From Okapia johnstoni (taxonomy: Eukaryota; Chordata; Mammalia; Artiodactyla; Giraffidae): 64,000 nucleotides of DNA. Shown piece after piece: positions 54,667-64,000 of this stretch. The position numbers were made by a program, and so were the translations under genes. The notes beneath the pieces were generated by a model that did no database searches, was not told where the DNA came from, and saw only the letters and a list, made by a program, of their open reading frames with translations. The stretch covers positions 22,963,001-23,027,000 of the forward strand of contig CM044311.1 of the NCBI GenBank assembly GCA_024291935.2. Direction: 5' to 3'. Position 1 is the stretch's first letter. The number at the start of each line of letters is the position of its first letter.

Positions 54667-54682
54667 TAAAATAGCTATTTAC

Positions 54683-55001
54683 ATATTATGCTTAAGTAAA
54701 CATAACTTGTAATTTATTTCTTTAATAAATAATAAATAAAAACTATTTTAACTGCCATAGCTTTTTTATTTTCTTTAATCACTGGCTACAGTGTTCTGCC
54801 ACTATGCAGAAATCACTTCCTCAGGAACATTATCTATGGAGTTATTCAGAATGGAATTGATTTTTTGAGAAATTAATTTAAGAGGATCAAAGCAGATATT
54901 TTTCTAACTTAGTATGTTCACTATCACATTGTTATTACATCAAAGATAGTGAGGAACAATCTTTGCTAAGTTTAAAAATCTCTAATCAATATTTAACAGA
55001 G
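54683..55001. other. Unique AT-rich sequence
   Basis: Nothing recognised. Confidence 0.5.
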
Positions 55002-55268
55002 AAGGCAATGGCACCCCACTCCAGTACTCTTGCCTGGAAAATCCTGTGGACGGAGGAGCCTGGTAGGCTGCAGTCCATGGGGTAACTACCAGTCGGACAC
55101 AACTGAGTGACTTCACTTTCACTTTTCACTTTTGTGCATTGGAGAGGAAATGGCAACCCACTCCAGTGTTCTTGCCTGGAGAATCCCAGGGACGGGGGAG
55201 CCTGGTGGGCTGCCGTCTATACGGTCGCACAGTCGGGCACGACTGAAGCAGCTTAGCAGCAGCAGCAG
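55002..55268 (+). mobile_element. Bov-A2 SINE, full dimer
   Basis: Both Bov-A2 units are present: unit one from gagaaggcaatggcacccca, linker cactttcacttttcactttt, unit two from ggagaggaaatggcaaccca, and a (CAG)n tail. Best example of the family in the window. Confidence 0.97.
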
Positions 55269-56277
55269 AAGCATATTCATTTCTTTGAAAAAAACTCCAC
55301 CTGAATCATTGAAAGAATATATCACCACATTGATATATACTTTTATAAGTAAAGATAATGAAATTGTGTGTGCATATGAGTGCTTGTGTAAAAGGAAGAG
55401 ATAAAGGGAGGGAGACAGAATATTTAAGAAATGTTCATAATTATTAAGGTGAAATATTCAGTAAACTTATCAAAGGCATGTTACAGAACATTAAATATGG
55501 TTCTAGTTTGCTTGCCAGTTCCAACAACCATCCTTGCCTGCTTGCATATTGAAGACCTACTTGAAGAGTGTTAGATGAGGCACATCTCCTCAGCCAAAAT
55601 CAAGATGATCGAGATCACACCAACAGAAGACTATTTATTGGCAATTACATATGACAGGAATGAACCTGCATAGAAAGCAGAATCAAAAATAAGGGCTCAT
55701 TAAGTTGAGTCTTAGATTTGGGAGGTGGTGACATGGAGGCAATCACTCTAGACTGAGTGTCCAGTGAAAAAGGAAGCAGGCCTAACTCTGTTAGCAATAA
55801 GTTGTGTTGACTCTGGGGAATTTACTAAACCTCTCCATGTCTCATGGATGGCATTTTGCTTATTAGGATTAATGCACTATCCAATTTTTAAATATTACAG
55901 GAGGTTATAAAACAACTCAATATAAAATGGCAAATTCAAAATTAGAAATGGCAGAAAACATAAACAGTAAAACCAATGACATATGGTAGTTACCAGATCT
56001 TAAAGTAGGCAATCTATTGATAAAGCAGTTTTTAAAACATCAGTTCTATTACCTCCAAGATTAATGGGGAATCAAATGGGTGAAAATTTTTGCAAAGAAC
56101 AAAGTTCTATGCAGTTAAAATGCAGGGGCTTTGAATTCCACAGAAAATGAAACATTGAAAATGAAAAGACTTTATTCACCTTAATCTTTGTCAGTATCTT
56201 TTTTAGACTTAAATTCATACACGCATGACTATCAATTAAACATATTATGATGAATTCCTTGTCATACAATTTATACA
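55269..56277. other. Unique sequence with a possible MIR at 55785-55900
   Basis: A plus-strand MIR-like block (ctggggaatttactaaacct) is present but diverged. The 55500-55780 part is more balanced and unassigned. Confidence 0.4.
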
Positions 56278-56474
56278 GCTTGTCATGTCTGACTCTTTGC
56301 AACCCCATGGACTGCAGTCCGCCAGGCTCCTCTGTCCATGAGGACTCTCCAGGCAAGAATATTGGAGTGGGTTGCCATGCTCCCCTCCAGGGGATCTTCC
56401 CAATCCAGGGGTCAGACTCAGGTCTCCCACATTGCAGGTGGATTCTTTACCATCTGAGACATCAGGAAAGCCCA
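56278..56474 (-). mobile_element. Bov-tA dimer on minus strand, full unit
   Basis: Reverse full-length unit ending catcaggaaagccc, followed without a gap by a second partial unit. Confidence 0.93.
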
Positions 56475-56593
56475 ATAATATTGGAGTGAGTAGCCTACCC
56501 CTTCTCCAGGGGATCTTCCCAATCCAGGAATTGAATTGGGGACTCCTGCACTACAGGCAGATTCCTTACCAGCTGAGCTACCAGGGAAGCCCT
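56475..56593 (-). mobile_element. Bov-tA dimer on minus strand, truncated unit
   Basis: The 5' ~120 bp of Bov-tA in reverse, from aataatattggagtgagtag to the head gctaccagggaagccc. The junction corresponds to that of the dimer at 41901-42237. Confidence 0.92.
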
Positions 56594-56683
56594 TAAAGCC
56601 CACAACCTCAATTTATTTCCACATTATTTAACTTTTAAACAATGTTAGTTGCTAAATTTAAACATGCTGCTATTTGTCTGGAA

Positions 56684-56897
56684 CAAAGTGAAAGTTAGTC
56701 TCTCAGTCATATCTGACTCTTTGCAACCCCAAAGACTGGAGCCCACCAGGCTTCTCTCTCCGTGGGATTCTCCAGGCAAGAATACTGATGTGAGTGGCCA
56801 TTCCCTTCTCCAGGGGACCTTCCCAACTCAGGGACTGAACCCAGGTCTCCTGCATTGCAGGCAGATTCTTTACCTTCTGAGCCACCATGGAATCCCA
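56684..56897 (-). mobile_element. Bov-tA SINE
   Basis: Reverse copy from aaagtgaaagttagtctctc to the head gagccaccatggaatccc. Confidence 0.95.
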
Positions 56898-57039
56898 CCA
56901 TTTGTCTGACTAATCAATTAATAATGAATCAAACCTTCTGAGATCTTCACAGAGGACAGCAATGCATTCACTAACGTATCTTCCTCACCACAACACATAC
57001 GAAAAGAAAATGCATTCCCAGCAGTCAGCTGGTAAAGTA

Positions 57040-57520
57040 TATTTGGGGTAGAAAGAATGACCACCCTGAAAATGTCCACATCCTAATCCCAGAACCTGTG
57101 AATGTTCCCTTATACGGCAAAAGAGACTTTGAAGAAATGATTAGGAATCTTGAGATAGGGAGAGAAGTAATGGAGTGAGCTCACTGTAACAGCAGGGGTC
57201 CTTATAAAGGAAAAAGGGAAGTCAGTAATTCAGATGGAAATGTAATGGAACAGATAGGGACTGAGAGAGAGGAATGTAAAAATTCTACGCAGCTGACTTT
57301 GAGAATGGAGGAAAGGACCATGAGCCAAGGAATTACAGATGACCTTTAGGGGCTGGAAAAGAAAAGCACAATGATTCTCCAATCCTCAAGACAGAACACA
57401 GCCCTGCTGACATTCCACTTTTAGCCCAGTGAGACTTATGATTTTGAAAACCATCAGTTATTACATTTGCATAATTTGTCACTAATTCTGTGGTAATTTG
57501 TTACCACAGCAGTAAGATAT
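57040..57520 (+). mobile_element. MaLR (MLT1-type) LTR
   Basis: Plus-strand solo LTR-like element. Blocks in order: atgtccacatcctaatccca, aaaagagactttgaagaaat, gggtccttataaaggaaaaa, ggaccatgagccaaggaatt, ttttagcccagtgagactta, then gtggtaatttgttaccacag. The family assignment is by recall of these conserved words. Confidence 0.7.
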
Positions 57521-57544
57521 TAATGTAGCAATGGTCAAAGATAT

Positions 57545-57662
57545 GGGCTTCCCTGGTGACTCAGACAGTAAAGAATCTGCCTGCAACACAGGAGACCCAG
57601 GTACAATCCCTGGGTCAGGAAGATGCCCCTTAAGAAGGCAATGGCAACCCACTCCAGTATAC
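57545..57662 (+). mobile_element. Bov-tA SINE, 3' truncated
   Basis: Plus copy of the 5' ~118 bp, ending ccactccagtat. This is the same break region as the dimer junctions. Confidence 0.92.
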
Positions 57663-58539
57663 CCTTTGAAGTCAGGCCACCCTGTCTTGAAATTTTGAAA
57701 AGTCACACAAAGATTTTTGGCATTGCCATAGTAAAATGCACAAGAAACATGATTTATGTTTCCATGGACTTTTCCCCAAATATTCAATAGTACTCGTATC
57801 CTCCCCAATCCCTGGGTATGGTTTTCAAATCCCAGATTTTTTGCTCATCAATTGGATAATCCTGATCAAAGAGATTCACCTTCTCTGAAGCTTAGCTTTT
57901 TAATCAGTGATTTTTACAAAATGAACATCCATCCCTCATAGTTTTGCTCCTAAGTATTCACCACAACTTGTGAGAACAGAACTCTTAGGAATTTTCTCAC
58001 CCTGTCTTTAAATACCCTGAAGCACGTATCCCAGATATAGTACATTCACATAGATAAAGATATGGAAACTCAGAGAAATGATTTCAATACTTGATATTAA
58101 TTCTGTTTTCAAGCCAAGGTTTTTTTTTTTTTTTCACTAAATCACATTTGGCTAGAATATTAACCAATCATCCAAAGAATTAAGGCAAATCAGTTAACAA
58201 GTGCTCTTGAATGTTGCTGATTTTTACCTCCTGCTAAAAACTGGGACATTTTAGATATTGTAGTGCCATGCATAATTATATAACACAACTTCTGATAGAT
58301 GTTTTTAAAATAACATCAGTTTTACATGAAATTTATTGAAGACTACAATTAAAAACACAATAGTTTAAAATAGCAAATGCAATGCCATCAAAGTTTTATT
58401 CTCAAGGAAGATAATTATTTGTTTTCTAATCCTGAAAGCTAGTGCTATTGTTAAATATGCATTAAATACAAATACACTGTCCTAAGTTCTCCTGACCCCA
58501 CATTTGTTTTGAGCTGACAACCTCAAAAGTTAATCATGG
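57663..58539. other. Unique sequence with a T tract
   Basis: A T run of 15 lies at 58120-58134. Otherwise nothing recognised. Confidence 0.5.
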
Positions 58540-59620
58540 ACATAGATTTGGCAGGCATCCCAGCACAGAAAAAAGGATGTATGGATTAAAACTGCTCTGC
58601 ATTCTGGTCACAAACAGCACACTAGCAACATGACAACTAAGGATTTTACATCAGAAAGAATCTATTGTTCTCCGAATTGCATTAAATGCTTGTGATTAAA
58701 TCAAAGTATACCTCGACCAGTGTCACAATTTCATCTGAAAAATATAACTATTAAAGTCTGGGTAGTGTAGAAGTCAAATAGAATAAAAATGAAAACTCTA
58801 AATATTTGTGTAAAAGCACATCTTTGTTAATGGAAATTATGTTTTTTGAAATCAAGAGTAGGAGTTTGTATTTATGGGTTATGACATAACGTTTATATGG
58901 AAGCTACATTTTTACTTATTTCACTATGGTTTTAAGTCCACACTTCAAGATAACCAAAAAAAAGCTATATTTTAATTCAAGTGAGTACTCTCAGTAATTT
59001 GTTTCGTGCTTATTGAATTTTAATACTAAAACTAATTCTAAGCACTCACTTGGGTGAAAAATGTGGGTTATATACCTCTGATAATAGATTCCATAATTTA
59101 AAAAAAATTTATTACAACATTAAACATCACACACACAAATATATACATATAGTTTTGTTTCTCTAAACTCTAATAGAACATTAAGTACAATTAGTAGACT
59201 CATACAAAAAAAACACACACATATAACAATTAGTATAGATATGTCATATACATGTTATGTGTTGGTACTGCAAAATATAGAAGACTATTTGGGCATTTTG
59301 TGTAAAGCAGAGGATGCTCATCTAGCATCGTCTGCATAATGCATTGCACTGTCTCATTTTAATTCAGTTAAGGTAGTCTATGCTGCAGTTGTCTGTCCCT
59401 GATTACATGCAGGCTGCACACCAAAGTTTTCTGGCAATAATGATGAGATGCTGGAAGATTAAGTACAACTGCAACAACAAAGTGACCTCAAATATGACTC
59501 AAAATCACTTAGATTAAAGGTCTGCTTGGGAAATGTGAATCACTGTGTTTGGTTTTCACTCAAAAGAGCTGGTCAGACCTCATAAAAGAATCTGATAAGT
59601 AAATACATTTCATACAAAAT
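58540..59620. promoter_or_regulatory. Candidate conserved noncoding region, two blocks
   Basis: Repeat-free. The blocks at 58540-58740 (cagcacactagcaacatgac; gaattgcattaaatgcttg) and 59280-59620 (cgtctgcataatgcattgca; ggcaataatgatgagatgct) have balanced composition and homeobox- or SOX-like words. AT-rich filler lies between. Pattern judgement only. Confidence 0.25.
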
Positions 59621-60257
59621 AAATTTTTGAATTGGATTATGGTTTTAACATTATTTGTTCAATAACAAGATGAATCAAGTTGGGAGACTTGCATCATTTC
59701 TAATGTGAGCAAGAACAACAAATTCAGTACATGTGAAAAATGACAAAACTGCAATGCAATCAACAAGCCAATAAGCATAAGAAATATTTTAGCAAAGACC
59801 TCACTCACTCTAAAAACTTAAGATATAAATACAATTCAAAGCAAAGACCATTATAAGGAAATTACGTATTAATACTTAGTATCTCCACTTTGGTATATTA
59901 AAATTATTGAAATAACTAGGTAAGTAATATATGTACTACAGGATTTCCTCTCTGATTAATTATAAGGAAGTATGGAGGGCTCAAACAATGTGTCCATTTG
60001 TAATATGATACTTTTGACACATCTGTAATGTCAACTCACTGCAGTGTGTTAAACTGGAGAAAGTATTTTTATTCATAGTTTTTCCTTTGCAATAAAGCAA
60101 ACTTGAGATAAATCTATGCTCTCATTTCTACAACTGAAGAAATAATTATAAAATTGACAGCGGAAAAGTCAAATACTCTGATGAAACTATGTTTCATTAT
60201 TATTTCTTGTTTACAGATTATTTCCATTTAAGACAGTTCGGCAATAATTATATAATA
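59621..60257. other. Unique AT-rich sequence
   Basis: Nothing recognised. Confidence 0.5.
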
Positions 60258-60395
60258 GAGAAGGAAATGGCAACCCACTCCAGTATTCTTGCCTGGAGAA
60301 TCCCAAGGGCAAAAGAGTCTGGCGGGCTGCAGTCCATGGGGTCGCAATGAGTAGAACACAACTGAGCGAATGAACATGCACACACACACATACCA
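60258..60395 (+). mobile_element. Bov-tA/Bov-A SINE 3' half
   Basis: Plus copy starting agaaggaaatggcaacccac and ending in a CA-rich tail (gcacacacacacatacc). Confidence 0.92.
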
Positions 60396-60681
60396 TTTGA
60401 TTGGAACAGTCTACTTAAGTGCTTTCTCCAGAGAAGACTTACAGTTCCTTGAGGGAAAAGACAAAGTTTTATTTATCTTTATAAGCCTGCCTTATATCAT
60501 AGTGCTTATCATAACACCTGGTAAATAGCTGATTCTCCAAAGATGTCTTAAATAAATACAGACTTGAACTCACCTTATCTATCAATGGGAAATGTAAACT
60601 AATACTTGTCCCAGATGGTCTGTGGTCAATTAAAAAAATTAGAACTTATTAAGAAAATAAGAAAGTTGTCAAAGTTAAACA
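60396..60681. other. Unique sequence
   Basis: Nothing recognised. Confidence 0.5.
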
Positions 60682-61265
60682 TTGCTATAGAATGAATGTC
60701 TCTGTCCTCCACCCATTCAATTCATATGTTGAAATCCTAACCTCTGATGCGATAATATATTAGGAGGTGCAACCTTTGGGGAGTGATTAGATCCTGAGAG
60801 TGGGACACCCATTAAGGGGATTGCTGCTGCTGCTAAGTCGCTTCAGTCATGCCCGACTCTGTGCGACCCCATAGATGGCAGCCCACCAGGCTCCGCCGTC
60901 CCTGGGATTCTCCAGGCAAGAACACTGGAGTGTTCTCCAATGCACAAAAGTGAAAACTGAAAGTGAAGTCGCTCAGTCGTGTCCGACTCGTAGCGACCCC
61001 ATGGACTGCAGCCTACCAGGCTCCTCCATCCATGGGATTTTCCAGGCAAGCGTACTGGAGTGGAGATTAGTACCCTGAAAAAAGAGAGGCCAGTGAGCAT
61101 CCCAGCCCTTTCTCACAGCGAGGATACAGCCAGAAAATAACTGTCTCTGATCCAGGAAACAAGCATTCATCAGACACTGAATCTGAGGGCACCGTGATCT
61201 TGGATTTACCAAGATTTCAAGAGAATTTTCCATTCTGAGGATTTGCACACCTGAAAAATCATTTG
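60682..61265 (+). mobile_element. MaLR (MLT1-type) LTR split by Bov-A2
   Basis: Plus-strand LTR: catatgttgaaatcctaacc, aggaggtgcaacctttgggg, then after the SINE cagccctttctcacagcgag, gacactgaatctgagggcac and cgtgatcttggatttaccaa. Typical MLT1 word order. Confidence 0.8.
60826..61066 (-). mobile_element. Bov-A2 SINE nested in a MaLR LTR
   Basis: Reverse-orientation dimer starting with the (CTG)n tail. It has both units joined by cacaaaagtgaaaactgaaa and is truncated at the unit-one 5' end. It breaks the LTR at its ggggatt / agatt word. Confidence 0.95.
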
Positions 61266-61387
61266 CACCTTCTTCTCTCACCTCTTCCTCATCTCAGACA
61301 AACCCTGGCTATGTCCAGACAACTATTCTTCTATTTGCCTTTAACACAATGTTAGAAAACAATCAGTCTGAACCTTGCTTATTCCCA

Positions 61388-61518
61388 GGTAGTAGGCAAC
61401 CCACTCCAGTACTCTTGTCTGGAGAATGCCCATGGACAGAGGAGCCTGGAAGGCTACAGTCCACATGGTCACAAGGAGTCGGGCGTTACTGAGAAACTAA
61501 GCACAGCACAGCACATGT
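61388..61518 (+). mobile_element. Bov-tA SINE 3' half
   Basis: Plus-strand 3' part, from ggcaacccactccagtactc to aactaagcacagcacagc. Confidence 0.9.
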
Positions 61519-61627
61519 TAAGTCTCTGTCTTCACCACCCTCACCATGCTTCTGGGATAAGTCCAAAGTTACACGAACACTTTATGAGTTCTCAGTACTC
61601 TCAGCTGGCTTCATTGCTAGCCCAGAA

Positions 61628-61717
61628 GGAAACGAATATGCCTGCAATGCAGGAGACCTGAGTTCGGTCCCTGGGTTGGGAAGATCCCCTGGGGAAGACA
61701 ATGGCTACCCACTCCTC
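61628..61717 (+). mobile_element. Bov-tA SINE 5' half
   Basis: Plus-strand 5' part, from gcctgcaatgcaggagacct to atggctacccactcc. It lies about 110 bp after a separate 3' half, giving a permuted order. Confidence 0.88.
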
Positions 61718-61783
61718 ATCAAACTGATTTCTGGGCTTTAACTTGTCTACCTGTCTTCTGTTAACATTCACAGTTTAATTAAA

Positions 61784-61832
61784 AAATATATATACATATA
61801 TATATACATATACGTGTGTGTGTGTGTGTGTA
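61784..61832. repeat. TA/TG compound microsatellite
   Basis: A TATATACATA run followed by (GT)n. Confidence 0.93.
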
Positions 61833-62603
61833 TAACTTACCTTTATCTTCACATCATTTGCCCTAAGACCTTATCAATTTGCTCAACACTCTTCAGCCAA
61901 GAGTTTGCCTGGACTTGTGGACAAACTATATTCTGCAACTCACCCACCTTGGACCGATTTCACTCTGATTCACAACCGCTCATACCTCCAGCATACCCAG
62001 TTCATTGGCTCTTTCCTATCAACATAGCATTCATGGCTCTGGAAGTATAGTAGCAATTCTTTATTTTGCTTTTAAAATATACCCCCTTTTTGGGAAAAAA
62101 AATATTCACACTATAGAACAAATTTCTGGAAAAATAATATACTAGTTTGATTCTAAGTAAAATTCACATTTATTTAGGATGCAGTAAAGACTTTCATCTT
62201 TAGTAACAATGATTTCAGTATTTTAATAGATAGAAATTTAATTCCTTCCATCAATCACAAACTATTAAAGAAAAAGTGGCACACTCAGTATCTTGGATAT
62301 GTCCTTTCTGATAGAAAGGTATTGTCACTTATGGAGACATAATTCATACTAAGCCCATCTACTTTTAAAATTTTAAATCTTTTCCCTTTGGAATAAAAGA
62401 CTACAATGGATAGTTGGATAAAATATTAGAGAGAATACTGTGACATATTTAACATACCTTTACAAACCACAAGAAATTCTGACCTAACACAAATATTTTT
62501 CCCCAATATACACTATTTAAGGTTTTTCTGATTAAGTCAAAACATTAATTTATACCAAGGCAAACTATTTGCTAGTTGAATTGACAAGTCACTTATTCCT
62601 TTA

Positions 62604-62604
<1 letters not shown>
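61833..62604. other. Unique sequence
   Basis: A 78-codon frame (61814-62050) begins in the microsatellite and has no domain. Nothing else recognised. Confidence 0.5.

Positions 62605-62657
<53 letters not shown>
62605..62657. repeat. (AT)26 microsatellite
   Basis: About 52 bp of uninterrupted AT; fully self-complementary. Confidence 0.97.
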
Positions 62658-62666
<9 letters not shown>

Positions 62667-63319
62667 CGTTTGTAAAATCAGGATGTTGATTAAAATAATT
62701 TGCAAGTCCTTCCCTTAAAAAGAAATATTCCAGGTCCCTCTGGTTTTTGCTTTTTTTTTAACAGAAATTCTCAGAAAACACAAAATCTAACTATTTTGTT
62801 TGCTCCAGGGGAGCAATTTGTGAGTAAAAGCAACGTGTTTCACCCCAACAGTCCTTGGTATCATAAAGAAGCTGATATGTTGTAGGTGGCAGAAACTGTT
62901 TGATTTTCTAGCTCTTCTTAGTCTGATACTTATTTTCATTGTGTTGTTTCAATCGAATTCTCAGCACTTTGTGCACACCCATATAATCAAATTGCATTCA
63001 CAGGCTCATATCACATTTTGTCACTTATAAGGAAATATCACATATTCTTTGTATTATTGCTTTGGGAATAAATGTATTACTGCTGATGCTAGACAGTAAA
63101 TCCTTTGAGAAAATGATCCAGGGATTATATATCTTTCTCTTACCCATAGGGTTCAATGACTACAGAAAGAAATGATTTGACAAATACGAATGACTGAATG
63201 AAACAGAAGCCCAAATTCTCAAGGATACATTTGTTAACTTTTCTTCTTTATTCATCACTTTAAAGTTATGTTTCACCACTTTGTTTTAATGCGAAATACT
63301 GAACTATCTAAAACACTCC
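62658..63319. other. Unique sequence
   Basis: Nothing recognised. Confidence 0.5.
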
Positions 63320-63436
63320 TAGAGAAGGGAAAGGCTACCCACTCCAGTATTCTGGCCTGGAGAATTACATGGACTGTATAGTCTATGGATTAGCAAAGAG
63401 TCGGACATGACTAAGCAACTTTCACTTTTACTTTCA
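63320..63436 (+). mobile_element. Bov-tA SINE variant, 5' truncated
   Basis: Plus copy of the shorter 3' variant (ggcctggagaattacatgga; tatagtctatggattagc), ending caactttcacttttac. Confidence 0.92.
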
Positions 63437-63589
63437 AATCATAAAAGCTAAACAATACTTACATTTTTGATTTATATTTATATACATATATATGTGCAAA
63501 TGATATTATAGATTAACACAACATGCTATGCACTAGGCGTTTTCCAAGGATGGTTATAAGCAATAGCACTATTAAAAATTTTTCTGGAG

Positions 63590-63910
63590 AATTCTCTTGT
63601 GGTCCAGTGGCTAAGACTTCAAGCTCCCAATACAGGGGGCACTGTTTCAATCCCTGGTCATTAGTGCTTCCCAGGTGGTGCTAGTGGTAAAGAACTCGCC
63701 TGTCAATGCAGGAGATGTAAAAGATGTGGGTTTGAGCCTTGGGTTGGGAAGATCCCCCCTGGCGAAGGGAATGACAATCCACTCCAGTATTCTTGACTGG
63801 AGAATCCAATGGACAGAGGAGCCCCACAGGTGGGCTATATCCATAGGGTCGCAGAGTCAGACACATCACAACTAAGACCTGATGCAGCCAAATAAATAAA
63901 TAAATAAAAA
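63590..63910 (+). mobile_element. CHR-type SINE split by Bov-tA
   Basis: The head (gtggtccagtggctaagact; tttcaatccctggtca) lies at 63590-63661. The end (actaagacctgatgcagcca followed by the AAATAAATAAAT tail) lies at about 63870-63910. The interruption is a Bov-tA. Confidence 0.82.
63663..63869 (+). mobile_element. Bov-tA SINE nested in CHR SINE
   Basis: Plus copy from gtgcttcccaggtggtgcta to gtcgcagagtcagacacatc, with a small insertion gatgtaaaagatgtgg in the tRNA-like part. Confidence 0.92.
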
Positions 63911-64000
63911 CAAATATATCTTTTTAAAATTCTAGATCTTTCCTAAAACTAGTATGAAAGCTATCATCTGTTAACCTGTTTAAAATTATCTGACTTAAAA
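63911..64000. other. Unique AT-rich sequence
   Basis: Nothing recognised before the window ends. Confidence 0.5.

Noticed and set aside
56278..56897. Closely spaced similar units resembling an array
   Set aside because: They are three Bov-tA copies, not a CRISPR or satellite array. Spacing and unit lengths are irregular.
1..64000. A complete protein-coding gene or an intact retrovirus
   Set aside because: No exon-like frames with splice sites, no gag-pol-env order and no CpG island were found. The only reverse transcriptases belong to broken BovB copies.

Overview
This window looks like nuclear DNA from a ruminant (cattle, sheep, goat, buffalo or deer; I cannot tell which). The evidence is its repeats. 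It carries about forty tRNA-derived Bov-tA/Bov-A2 SINE copies, older CHR-type SINEs, nine fragments of the RTE-class LINE BovB, and truncated L1 elements whose 3' ends match the bovine L1 type. It also holds older mammalian repeats: MIR, MER5A and MaLR LTRs. The background is AT-rich with no CpG island. I found no exon, no RNA gene and no intact protein-coding gene, so I read it as intergenic or deep intronic DNA. Nearly every longer open frame lies in a SINE or in BovB reverse transcriptase.

Layout. 1-9 kb: scattered SINEs, one L1 3' end and short BovB ends. 9.1-12.4 kb: a BovB-rich block with a 1.4 kb reverse-transcriptase fragment, a CHR SINE, and an older BovB interrupted by a younger one. 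12.4-20 kb: sparse repeats, including a SINE bounded by unusually long direct repeats (17.2-17.5 kb). 20-29 kb: MaLR LTR, MER5A, and an L1 on the minus strand hit by three later insertions. 32.7-35.3 kb: the longest BovB, starting inside the endonuclease domain. 35-42 kb: SINEs, microsatellites and a BovB with an inverted 5' part (39.7-40.8 kb). 45-46.2 kb: another BovB. 50.3-53 kb: a repeat-poor stretch that looks constrained. 54.4-54.7 kb: an L1 end with a twin-priming inversion. 55-64 kb: dense SINEs, two MaLR LTRs, a TA microsatellite and a SINE nested in a CHR element.

Nothing here forms an operon or pathway. The content is a record of retrotransposition. BovB and L1 supply the endonuclease and reverse transcriptase, and the SINEs are copied in trans. 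Many insertions still show target-site duplications, which I list where I could read them. By hand count about 30 percent of the window is recognisable repeat. The most interesting signals are two LINEs of different families with 5' inversions, three SINEs flanked by 43-83 bp direct repeats, Bov-tA dimers with a shared junction, and several repeat-free stretches that may be conserved regulatory DNA.
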